This document shows positions 18,397-26,581 of a DNA stretch of 64,000 bases, one piece after another. A program made the position numbers and the translations under genes. Numbering within the stretch: the first letter of the stretch is position 1; every line of letters begins with the position of its first letter. The stretch spans positions 963,511 to 1,027,510 of the forward strand of contig CP129490.1 of assembly GCA_030584085.1 (NCBI GenBank), given 5' to 3'. The notes beneath the pieces were generated by a model, which was not told where the DNA came from, ran no database searches, and saw only the letters and a list, made by a program, of their open reading frames with translations. The stretch is from Melioribacteraceae bacterium. Lineage in GTDB: Bacteria; Bacteroidota; Ignavibacteria; Ignavibacteriales; Melioribacteraceae.

Positions 18397-19848
18397 ATGA
18401 TTGAGAAAATAAAAGAACTCACAAAAGACACTGCGATTTACGGTATCAGTACAATCGTCGGAAGATTCTTCGGTTTCTTGCTCGTTCCTTTTTATACAAA
18501 TATTTTCTCTACTTATGAGTTTGGTGTTTTCTCAAACGTATATGCATACATCGCTTTTTTTAATATTGTATATATATACGGAATGGATGCGGCATTTCTT
18601 AAGTATAGTTCCGTTGCTGAATCAAATGAAAAGAAGAATGTATTTTCAACACCGTATATTTTTGTAACCGGCACAACAATACTTTTTTCACTTATAATTT
18701 TATTATCTAAATCAGGTCTATCCTCCGCAATAAAAATCCCGAGTGATTATTCCTATTTACTTAATTATGTAATATTAATTTTACTTTTTGATACACTCGC
18801 GCTGGTTCCGTTTGCAAATCTTAGGTTACAGCGAAAAGCTAAAAAGTTTGCGATAATTAAAACACTGAACATTCTCATTAATCTTGGATTGAATATTTAT
18901 CTAATATTATTCCTTGATTTTGATATCGAAGCAATATTTATAAGTAATGCAGCCGCATCTTTATTTTCATTTTTAGCATTGTTACCGGAAATCTTCAAAT
19001 ACTTCATTCCAAAGATTGATAAAGAACTTCTAAAAAAGATGTTGAAATTTGGAATCCCATATTTACCGGCGAGTGTTGCCGCAACAATCGTACAAGTAAT
19101 TGATCGACCAATAATTGTTATGATAGTTGGAGAAAGCGCGCTCGGAATTTATCAAGCCAATTACAAACTTGGTATTTTTATGATGTTGTTTGTTTCTATG
19201 TTTCAATACGCGTGGCAGCCGTTCTTTTTAAATAACGCTAAAGATGCTAACGCAAAAGCTCTCTTCTCAAAAATCTTAACTATTTATCTGTTTGCTTCAT
19301 CATTAATTCTGGTTATACTTTCTTTATTTGTTTCGGACATAGCCAAATTTGAGGTATTGCCGGGACGATCAATTATAGGTCAGGAATATTTAAGTGGATT
19401 ATATATCGTTCCGGTTATTTTATTAGCTTATGTTTTTCACGGCTTATACGTTAACTTTCAAGCCGGTATTTACATCGAAGAAAAAACAAAATATTTTCCG
19501 CTAGTTACCGGAATTGGAGCTGGAATTAACATACTTGCAAATATTTTATTAATTCCAATTATAGGCATAATGGGCGCTGCCTTTGCAACATTAGCCAGTT
19601 ACTTTATTATGGCAGTCGGATTGTTTATTACAGCACAAAAGTTTTATAGAATAAAATATGAATACCTCAAAATAGCTACAATATTTGTGTTGTTAATAGC
19701 ATCGGGATTTGTATATTATTTTATAATAGGATTCGAAGATGTTACTTTCATAAATAAACTTTTTATTCTGTTGGGCTTTACGGCTGGTTTATTTATTTTT
19801 AGAGTGATCAGTAAAGAAGAAATTTCTGCTCTCAAAAAATTATTCTGA
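18397..19848 (+). CDS. Second polysaccharide flippase-like membrane protein
   Basis: 483 aa with about 14 membrane helices of the MOP/polysaccharide-transport type (DTAIYGISTIVGRFFGFLLVPFYTNIF, YEFGVFSNVYAY). It differs from the flippase at 5912-7342 and looks more like the lipopolysaccharide or teichuronic-acid-type translocases often annotated as oligosaccharide flippases. It could serve another glycan or a lipid-linked precursor. It lies 35 bases after the thioesterase and 31 before dut. Family is clear, cargo is not. Confidence 0.83.
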   Translation: MIEKIKELTKDTAIYGISTIVGRFFGFLLVPFYTNIFSTYEFGVFSNVYAYIAFFNIVYIYGMDAAFLKYSSVAESNEKKNVFSTPYIFVTGTTILFSLIILLSKSGLSSAIKIPSDYSYLLNYVILILLFDTLALVPFANLRLQRKAKKFAIIKTLNILINLGLNIYLILFLDFDIEAIFISNAAASLFSFLALLPEIFKYFIPKIDKELLKKMLKFGIPYLPASVAATIVQVIDRPIIVMIVGESALGIYQANYKLGIFMMLFVSMFQYAWQPFFLNNAKDANAKALFSKILTIYLFASSLILVILSLFVSDIAKFEVLPGRSIIGQEYLSGLYIVPVILLAYVFHGLYVNFQAGIYIEEKTKYFPLVTGIGAGINILANILLIPIIGIMGAAFATLASYFIMAVGLFITAQKFYRIKYEYLKIATIFVLLIASGFVYYFIIGFEDVTFINKLFILLGFTAGLFIFRVISKEEISALKKLF

Positions 19849-19879
19849 AGTTTTATTCACTTCAACAAGAACCAAGAAA

Positions 19880-20335
19880 ATGGAAACGATTAAATTAAAA
19901 TTCAAGAGAATATCGGACGAATTCTCCGAAATCCCGCTTCCTCACTATGCTACGGAAGGAAGTGCCGGAATGGATATTAGAGCCGCACTTTCCAAAAGTG
20001 AAAATATAAATCCGGGTGAAGTTAAATTAATATCCACAAATCTTTCGGTTGAAATTCCAATCGGTTACGAAATTCAAGTTAGACCAAGAAGCGGATTAGC
20101 TGCCAAACATGGAATTGGAATCCTTAATTCTCCCGGTACAATTGATAGCGATTATAGAGGTGAGATAAAAGTAATCCTATTTAATTTTAGTAAAGAACCG
20201 TTTGAGATAAAAAGCGGTGAACGAATTGCTCAGTTAGTTATTTCAAAAGTATATAAAGCTGAGATTGAAATTTCATCCGAACTTAACGAAACAAAACGTG
20301 GTGAGGGTGGTTTTGGACATACGGGAAAGGCTTGA
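19880..20335 (+). CDS. dut: Deoxyuridine 5'-triphosphate nucleotidohydrolase (dUTPase)
   Basis: 151 aa trimeric dUTPase converting dUTP to dUMP and pyrophosphate. All five family motifs are visible: GSAGMDIRA (residues 27-35), RPRSGLAAKHGIG, GTIDSDYRGEIKV, GERIAQLVI and the C-terminal arm RGEGGFGHTG. Length is standard. It is the last gene before a strand-asymmetric hairpin region and may be the end of the long polysaccharide transcript. Confidence 0.97.
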   Translation: METIKLKFKRISDEFSEIPLPHYATEGSAGMDIRAALSKSENINPGEVKLISTNLSVEIPIGYEIQVRPRSGLAAKHGIGILNSPGTIDSDYRGEIKVILFNFSKEPFEIKSGERIAQLVISKVYKAEIEISSELNETKRGEGGFGHTGKA

Positions 20336-20348
20336 GGGGAGAAGGGGA

Positions 20349-20434
20349 GAGTGGGAGAAAAAGTGAACGGAGAGAATTTTATAATCACCTTTTCTCCCGT
20401 TCTACCCCTCACACCCTCTCCAAAACTCCCACTC
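20349..20434 (+). repeat. Purine-rich/pyrimidine-rich inverted repeat after dut
   Basis: A purine-only stretch directly after the dut stop (GAGGGGAGAAGGGGAGAGTGGGAG, split here as GAGGGGAGAAGG then GGAGAGTGGGAG) is mirrored about 70 bases later by pyrimidine runs. GAGTGGGAG (20349-20357) pairs perfectly with CTCCCACTC (20426-20434), with further imperfect pairing inside (GAGAAAAAGTGAACGG against CCTTTTCTCCCGTT). A T-rich segment follows. It may be a terminator or a mobile palindromic element. Confidence 0.5.
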
Positions 20435-20500
20435 AGATTTTTAATTTTGGTTTTATAGAATTAAGTATCACGTCAACAAAGAGTAAAAGGATTTTTATAA

Positions 20501-23500
20501 ATGTGTGATTTCGTACATCTCCACAACCATTCGCATTTTAGTTTACAAGATGCTGCATGTACAATAGATGATTTAGTTAAGACTACCGGTGAAATGGGCA
20601 TGAAATCCATCGCACTTACCGATCATGGTGTGATGTATGGAGTTTCGGAATTTTATTCTAAAGCAAAACATTCCGGAATAAAGCCCATTGTTGGAATGGA
20701 AGCCTATATTACAATGGAAGGTTCTCGTTTTGAAAAAGGTACAGACCAAGGTGCCGGAAGAAAAAGATCTAAACATTATAATCATCTTGTGCTGCTTGCA
20801 AAAAATAAAACCGGTTATAAAAATTTAATAAAACTTTCTTCACTCGGATTCACAGAAGGCTTTTATTACAAACCTAGAATTGATATGGATATTCTTCGTG
20901 AATACAGCGAAGGTTTAATTTGTTCAACTGCTTGTCCAGCAGGACCGGTTTCTGTTCATCTAATAAATGGCGATTATAAAAAAGCGAAAGAAACAACACT
21001 TCGACTTCACGAAATATTTAATGACGATCTTTATTTAGAAATTCAAAATCATGGTTTGGAAATCGAGAAACCAATTCTCGACGGCATGCCAAAACTCGCG
21101 AAGGAACTTGGTCTAAAATTAATTGCAACTAATGACATCCATTACATAAATAAAGATCATTCAATTGCGCATAACATATTGTTATTGCTTGGTGATAAAA
21201 CCGGGAATTATGAATACAAAAATTTGAGATACAATACTGATCAAGTTTATTTTAAGTCCGCCGATGAGATGAAAGAAATTTTCAAGAATCAAAAAGATGC
21301 TATTGAAAACACATTAGAAATAGACGAAAAAATTGATCTCGATTTAAGTTTTGAAAAATTTCATTATCCGCAATTCCCGATACCTGAAGATTCAACAGCG
21401 AAAAATTTGGATGAATATTTTGAACAGCTTTCTTATCAGGGTCTTCAAAAAAGATTTAAAAAAATTAATACCGATATAGAAGATCGTTTCAAATATGAAG
21501 TCAAAGTTATTCAAGAGATGGGTTACTCGGGATATTTTTTAATTACACAAGATTTCATCAATGCGGCAAAAGAAAGAGGAATTCCGGTTGGTCCCGGACG
21601 AGGTTCAGCAGCCGGAAGCCTTGTTGCATATGCTCTCGGAATTACGAATGTAAATCCGCTCGAATATAATTTACTCTTCGAACGATTCCTAAACCCGGCT
21701 CGTAAGTCCATGCCCGATATCGACGTTGACTTTGCGGATGATCAACGCGGTGAGGTAATTAGTTATGTTAAAGAAAAATATGGTGAGAATTCCGTTTGTC
21801 AAATTATTACTTTTAATAGACTTTCTTCTAAAGCAGTCTTGCGGGATGTTGCCAGAGTTCTCGGAATTCCAATACCTACTGTTGAAAAAATCACGAAGTT
21901 TATTCCATCCAAATTCGGCCGCGTTTATACAATTGATCAAGCACTTGAAGATGTTCCGGAACTAAAATGGGTTAAAGATTCCGACGATCCAAAAATTCAA
22001 GAGTTAATTCGTTATGCTAAAATTTTAGAGGGAATGAATCGTAACGCTTCCAAGCACGCCGCGGGTGTTGTAATTACACCCGGACCGGTTAGTGATTTTG
22101 TACCGCTTGCTACAGCCGGAACAGATAACGATCTCGTTACGCAGTTCAATATGAAGGAACTTGATTATGCCGGATTATTGAAAATGGATTTCCTTGGATT
22201 GAGAACTCTAACAATTATCCGAGATACAGTTGACCTAGTTAAGAAAACTAGAAATAAAGAAATTGATATAGAAGAAATTCCATTAGACGATCCTGAGACT
22301 TACAAACTTTTTGCACGTGGTCAAACAACCGCGGTATTTCAGTTTGAATCCGGACCGATGCGTGAATACCTCAAAAAGTTAAAACCGTCAAGTGTTTTAG
22401 ATCTTGCGGCAATGAATGCATTGTATCGTCCCGGACCAATGGAGTTTATAGATGATTTCATTTCGCGTAAACATGGCAAACGAAAAATTGATTACCCTCA
22501 TGAAATTCTCAAACCAATTCTAGAAGAGACCTATGGTATAATTGTTTATCAAGAACAAGTTATTCAGATTGCAAATAAAGTTGCGGGTATGAGTCTTGCG
22601 GAAGCCGATATCCTTCGTCGTGCCATGGGTAAAAAAGATCTTGATGCAATGAAGGAACAACAAATCAAATTTGTTGAAGGTGCTGTAAAAAATAATATTG
22701 ATAAAAAAATTGCGGAAGAAATATTCGTCGCTATAGATAAATTCGCAAATTACGGATTCAACAAGAGCCATGCTGTTGCTTATAGTATAGTAGCTTATCA
22801 AACAGCTTACATGAAAGCTCATTACTTACCGGAATTTCTAGCGGCAAACCTTACAAATGAATTTGGTAATTCAAACAAAGTTACGATGCTCCTGGATGAT
22901 TGCAGAAAGCTGAAAGTAAATGTTCGTCCCCCGGATGTAAATAAAGCATCGGTTTATTTCACAGTTGAAAATGGCGAAATAATTTTTGGAATGTCAGCTA
23001 TTAAAAATGTAGGAATAAAAGCAATCGAGGAAATCAAACGAGCAAACGAAGAATTAAAAAGACCATTCAAAAGTATTTATGATTTTTGCAGCAATGTTGA
23101 TAATCGTGTTGTTAACAAACGTGCATTGGAAGGGCTAGTACTTGCCGGCGCATTTGATACTGTAAAAGGTGACCGTGCACAAAATTTTGCTGCAATAGAA
23201 GAAGCACTTCAATTCGGAAACAAAGTTCAGAACTCAACTAAAATACAAACAGAAAGTTTGTTTGATGATTCAGAAGAAGAATTAGAATTTCACGAACCCG
23301 AACTCCCAAATGTTCGTCATTGGGATTCAAAAACTAAACTGACTGAAGAGCGAAAGGTTTTGGGATTTTATCTTTCTGACCATCCATTAAGAAAATTTGA
23401 AAATGAATACCGTTCTTTTGCTGATGTGCATCTTGGTGAACAGGAAACATTTGCCCAAAAAGATAGAGTAAAAGCCTGTGGTGTAATTACAGAAGTAAGA

Positions 23501-23953
23501 ACAAAAATTGATCGTTCCGGTAAACAAATGGCTTTTTTCAAATTGGATGATTTTACCGGTTCATGTGAATGTATAATGTTCTCAAAAGTTTTTGCCGATT
23601 GTATGGATCTTATAGTTGAAGAATCAACCGTGCTTATTCGTGGTACAGTTGAAAGCAGCGGAGACGCAATTAAGCTTCATGCAGAAGAAGCCTTTCCGCT
23701 GGAAGAAGTCAAAAAGAAATTGACAAAACAAGTTGCATTTATTTTAGATTCTGAAATTCATGATGAAAAAACAATCGAGACGATGCGAAAAATATTTGAA
23801 GAACATAACGGTTCTATGCCAATATATATACGAGTTAAAGAAAACGGAAACTTTAGAACTTTTTTCCTCGATTATAAAATTGAACTCTCCGAAGAGTTCT
23901 TGGATAAAATAGGCGATTTAATAGGCATCGAAAATATTCACTATATTAGTTAA
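20501..23953 (+). CDS. dnaE: DNA polymerase III subunit alpha
   Basis: 1150 aa, the DnaE1 replicative polymerase. The N-terminal PHP domain begins at once (FVHLHNHSHFSLQDA). The polymerase core has GPGRGSAAGSLVAYALGI, the catalytic aspartates D406 and D408 in MPDIDVDF, and the third at D563 in LKMDFLG. The finger and beta-binding regions include FNKSHAVAYS. An OB-fold follows (ACGVITEVRTKIDRSGKQMA). Length matches E. coli DnaE. A short AAAGG at 20487-20491 precedes the ATG. Confidence 0.98.
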   Translation: MCDFVHLHNHSHFSLQDAACTIDDLVKTTGEMGMKSIALTDHGVMYGVSEFYSKAKHSGIKPIVGMEAYITMEGSRFEKGTDQGAGRKRSKHYNHLVLLAKNKTGYKNLIKLSSLGFTEGFYYKPRIDMDILREYSEGLICSTACPAGPVSVHLINGDYKKAKETTLRLHEIFNDDLYLEIQNHGLEIEKPILDGMPKLAKELGLKLIATNDIHYINKDHSIAHNILLLLGDKTGNYEYKNLRYNTDQVYFKSADEMKEIFKNQKDAIENTLEIDEKIDLDLSFEKFHYPQFPIPEDSTAKNLDEYFEQLSYQGLQKRFKKINTDIEDRFKYEVKVIQEMGYSGYFLITQDFINAAKERGIPVGPGRGSAAGSLVAYALGITNVNPLEYNLLFERFLNPARKSMPDIDVDFADDQRGEVISYVKEKYGENSVCQIITFNRLSSKAVLRDVARVLGIPIPTVEKITKFIPSKFGRVYTIDQALEDVPELKWVKDSDDPKIQELIRYAKILEGMNRNASKHAAGVVITPGPVSDFVPLATAGTDNDLVTQFNMKELDYAGLLKMDFLGLRTLTIIRDTVDLVKKTRNKEIDIEEIPLDDPETYKLFARGQTTAVFQFESGPMREYLKKLKPSSVLDLAAMNALYRPGPMEFIDDFISRKHGKRKIDYPHEILKPILEETYGIIVYQEQVIQIANKVAGMSLAEADILRRAMGKKDLDAMKEQQIKFVEGAVKNNIDKKIAEEIFVAIDKFANYGFNKSHAVAYSIVAYQTAYMKAHYLPEFLAANLTNEFGNSNKVTMLLDDCRKLKVNVRPPDVNKASVYFTVENGEIIFGMSAIKNVGIKAIEEIKRANEELKRPFKSIYDFCSNVDNRVVNKRALEGLVLAGAFDTVKGDRAQNFAAIEEALQFGNKVQNSTKIQTESLFDDSEEELEFHEPELPNVRHWDSKTKLTEERKVLGFYLSDHPLRKFENEYRSFADVHLGEQETFAQKDRVKACGVITEVRTKIDRSGKQMAFFKLDDFTGSCECIMFSKVFADCMDLIVEESTVLIRGTVESSGDAIKLHAEEAFPLEEVKKKLTKQVAFILDSEIHDEKTIETMRKIFEEHNGSMPIYIRVKENGNFRTFFLDYKIELSEEFLDKIGDLIGIENIHYIS

Positions 23954-23987
23954 GGTTTAATTACTTCATTGTGTCTCAAATACATTG

Positions 23988-24019
23988 TTTGATTTCAGAA
24001 ACCTTATTTCTTATTTTCG
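23988..24019 (+). promoter_or_regulatory. Candidate Bacteroidota-type promoter
   Basis: TTTG (23988-23991), 20 bases, then TATTTTCG (24012-24019), close to the TTTG / TAnnTTTG pattern of Bacteroidota housekeeping promoters. It would drive the gene at 24052 with a leader of about 25 bases. Seen by eye only in AT-rich sequence. Confidence 0.3.
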
Positions 24020-24051
24020 TCAATCAATTTTGTAATTAGTATAGGATAACA

Positions 24052-24858
24052 ATGCAAAAGAAATGGGCATTAATACTTGGTGCATCAAGCGGATTTGGTG
24101 GCGCGACTGCTGTTGCATTAGCTAAAGAGGGTTATAACATTTTGGGAATTCATTTAGACAGACAAATTACGATGCCTAACGTGAATTCAATTATAAAGAA
24201 GATTGAAAAAACCGGACAGACAGCTGTATTCTTTAATATGAATGCTGCCGATCAATTAAGAAGAAATGATATTCTAGATGAAATAAAAGAAAGATTTGCA
24301 ACTAAAGAACATCCTCATGTTCATGTGTTAGTTCACTCATTAGCATTCGGTACATTAAAACCATATATAGGCAAAACACAAAATGATGTAATTGCTCCCG
24401 CTCAAATGTCGATGACATTGGATGTAATGGCTCATACTTTGGTTTATTGGACTCAAGGTTTAATATTCCGCGATTTATTTGCTAAAGGTGGAAGAATATT
24501 TGCATTAACAAGTGCAGGATCACAAACAGTTATTCCAAATTACGGAGCCGTTTCCGCAGCTAAAGCTGCTCTTGAAGCACATATTAGACAACTTTCGGTT
24601 GAACTTGGTCCGATGAAAATAACCGCTAACGCTATCATGGCAGGAGTAACAGATACTCCGGCTTTATCAAAAATTCCCGGCTCTGATTTAATGTTGAAAT
24701 CAGCCAAAGCAAAAAATCCACAAAAAAGACTCACCACACCCGAAGATGTTGCAAGTGCAATTTTACTTCTCTGCCGCCCGGAAGCCGATTGGATTTCCGG
24801 AAATGTTATTGGTGTTGACGGTGCAGAGTATATTGTGAACTACTTGGGCGAGAAGTAA
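24052..24858 (+). CDS. Enoyl-ACP reductase-like short-chain dehydrogenase (FabL type)
   Basis: 268 aa Rossmann-fold protein. The cofactor motif GASSGFG is the classic SDR TGxxxGxG form rather than the FabI form. The catalytic Tyr and Lys are spaced Y-x6-K (Y164 and K171 in PNYGAVSAAKAALEA), the hallmark of enoyl-ACP reductases; ordinary SDRs have Y-x3-K. The combination points to FabL, which reduces trans-2-enoyl-ACP in the last step of fatty-acid elongation. ATG start. The acyl-CoA dehydrogenase downstream fits fatty-acid metabolism. Another SDR activity is possible. Confidence 0.75.
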   Translation: MQKKWALILGASSGFGGATAVALAKEGYNILGIHLDRQITMPNVNSIIKKIEKTGQTAVFFNMNAADQLRRNDILDEIKERFATKEHPHVHVLVHSLAFGTLKPYIGKTQNDVIAPAQMSMTLDVMAHTLVYWTQGLIFRDLFAKGGRIFALTSAGSQTVIPNYGAVSAAKAALEAHIRQLSVELGPMKITANAIMAGVTDTPALSKIPGSDLMLKSAKAKNPQKRLTTPEDVASAILLLCRPEADWISGNVIGVDGAEYIVNYLGEK

Positions 24859-24885
24859 TTCCTTAACTAATATATAGATCAAATA

Positions 24886-26028
24886 ATGAATGAATTCAAA
24901 TTTACAGAAGAACAATTAATGCTGCGTGACATGGTTCGTGATTTCACTAAAAATGAAATCAAACCGCGAGCTGCCGCAATTGATGTGAACGAAAAAATAC
25001 CCGAAGAATTAATAAGCCAATTAGGAGAACTTGGATTATTAGGAATTTCTTTTCCTGAAGAATATGGTGGTGCAGGAATGGGTGAAGTTGGTTATTGTAT
25101 AATGCAGGAAGAAATTGCTCGTGGTTGTATGTCAACCGCTACATTTATTGGCGCACATCAGTCAATTGGTTCTAACGCAATTTATCTTGGCGGCTCGGAA
25201 GAAATTAAGCAGAAGTATTTAGTCCCGTTAGCTAAAGGAGAAAAAATAGGTGCTTTCTGTTTAACCGAAGCTCAAGCCGGTTCGGACTCGTTTAACGTAA
25301 AAACACGTGCTGAACTTGACGGCGATAATTGGGTTATTAACGGTGAAAAATTATGGATTACCAATGGCGGAATTGCCGATGTTGTTTCGGTTTTTGCAAG
25401 AACTCCAAAAGGTTTAAGTGCGTTTGTTGTTGAAACATCCGATCCGGGATTTCAAGCCGGCCCTCCAGAAAAGAAAATGGGAATTAAAGGAAGCACTACA
25501 AACCAAATTACTTTTGATAATGTTAAAGTTCCGAAGGAAAACTTGTTGGGTTCGGATGGTCGTGGTTTTATCCTCGCTATGAAAACACTGGATGCCGGAA
25601 GACTTGGACTTGGTGCAGCTTGTACCGGTGCTGCAAAAGAATTACTCGAAATGTCGGCAGCCTATTCTAAGGAAAGAAAGCAGTTCGATCAAAGTATTGC
25701 AAACTTTCAAGCTATACAATTCTATCTCGCCGAAATGGCTACAATAATTTTCACGATGGAATCTATTGTTTACAGAACCGCGGTCGATTATGATTTAGGG
25801 AAAAATATTTCTAAACAATCTGCTATGGTAAAATTATATTGTTCCGAAGGACTTGATAAAATTGCTGATTATGCAGTTCAGATTCATGGCGGTATGGGTT
25901 ATTCTCGTGAATTACCGGTTGAAAGATATTATAGAGATTCCCGCATTAATAGAATTTTTGAAGGAACAAATGAAATTCAAAAAGGTATTATTGCGAGAGA
26001 CGTTTTGAAAAAGAACGGTGTTATGTAA
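24886..26028 (+). CDS. Acyl-CoA dehydrogenase
   Basis: 380 aa flavoprotein of normal length, of the short/medium-chain acyl-CoA dehydrogenase type. The FAD-binding segment FCLTEAQAGSD and LWITNGG, the signature GRLGLGAACTG, QFDQSIANFQAIQF, and the C-terminal IHGGMGYSRE with RIFEGTNEIQ are present. The glutamate of IFEGT (E359) is the catalytic base of this subclass. It introduces a double bond between C2 and C3 of acyl-CoA, donating electrons to ETF. It lies 27 bases after the FabL-like gene. Confidence 0.95.
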   Translation: MNEFKFTEEQLMLRDMVRDFTKNEIKPRAAAIDVNEKIPEELISQLGELGLLGISFPEEYGGAGMGEVGYCIMQEEIARGCMSTATFIGAHQSIGSNAIYLGGSEEIKQKYLVPLAKGEKIGAFCLTEAQAGSDSFNVKTRAELDGDNWVINGEKLWITNGGIADVVSVFARTPKGLSAFVVETSDPGFQAGPPEKKMGIKGSTTNQITFDNVKVPKENLLGSDGRGFILAMKTLDAGRLGLGAACTGAAKELLEMSAAYSKERKQFDQSIANFQAIQFYLAEMATIIFTMESIVYRTAVDYDLGKNISKQSAMVKLYCSEGLDKIADYAVQIHGGMGYSRELPVERYYRDSRINRIFEGTNEIQKGIIARDVLKKNGVM

Positions 26029-26059
26029 GTTTATTATTAATAAAAGGAGAGATATTTAA

Positions 26060-26380
26060 ATGAAACCAGTTATTATTACTGATGATAATTTCCAAGAAGA
26101 AGTATTGAATTCCGATATTCCGGTCATAGTTGACTTTTGGGCGGCTTGGTGTGGTCCTTGCAGAATGATTGCGCCTATTATGGAAGAATTAGCTCAAGAA
26201 TATGACGGTAAAGTTAAAATTGGAAAATTAGACGTAGATGATAACCAACAAACAGCTGTTAAGTACGGAGTCAGAAGTATTCCAACCGTACTTTACTTTA
26301 AAGGTGGTCAAGTTGCTGAAACTGTTATTGGCGCTGTACCAAAACAAATGTTCGTAGAAAAAATCAAATCTGTTGTTTAA
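26060..26380 (+). CDS. trxA: Thioredoxin
   Basis: 106 aa, standard thioredoxin. The redox motif WCGPC has cysteines at residues 31 and 34, preceded by VDFWAAW; the cis-proline region SIPTVLYF is intact. It reduces disulfides in cytoplasmic proteins. An AAAGGAGAG ribosome site precedes the ATG. It is followed by a long inverted-repeat element. Confidence 0.97.
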   Translation: MKPVIITDDNFQEEVLNSDIPVIVDFWAAWCGPCRMIAPIMEELAQEYDGKVKIGKLDVDDNQQTAVKYGVRSIPTVLYFKGGQVAETVIGAVPKQMFVEKIKSVV

Positions 26381-26392
26381 TCTTCTATAGCA

Positions 26393-26494
26393 ATTGGGCT
26401 GATCAAAAAGTAAGTATCAAATTTTGAATCTGCGCAAATAAGATTTAATCTGCGCTTCATATTGAAATTAATCTTTACTTTTGATCAGCCCAAA
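26393..26494. repeat. About 100-base inverted-repeat element between trxA and serA
   Basis: TTGGGCTGATCAAAA (26394-26408) is mirrored perfectly by TTTTGATCAGCCCAA (26479-26493). With a single bulge the arms extend to about 20 bases (AGTAA/TTACT). Inside is a direct repeat of AATCTGCGC (two copies 20 bases apart, around 26427 and 26446). No T-run follows the right arm, so it is not a plain terminator. The size and terminal repeats resemble a small palindromic or MITE-like element. Confidence 0.6.
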
Positions 26495-26581
26495 TTAAGT
26501 TGATTGATTCAGAATATATAGAACTAGAAAGGAAAATTTTATTATTATTCATAAACGATATCTCTCTTTCTAACCAGGTAT

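Noticed and set aside
23951-24006. Possible terminator after dnaE (TAAGGTTT with AAACCTTA)
   Set aside because: The 8-base stem is AT-rich and its loop is about 40 bases long; the right arm overlaps a better promoter candidate.
26381-26581. The trxA-serA gap as an RNA gene
   Set aside because: No tRNA cloverleaf or T-loop sequence; the structure is a simple inverted repeat.
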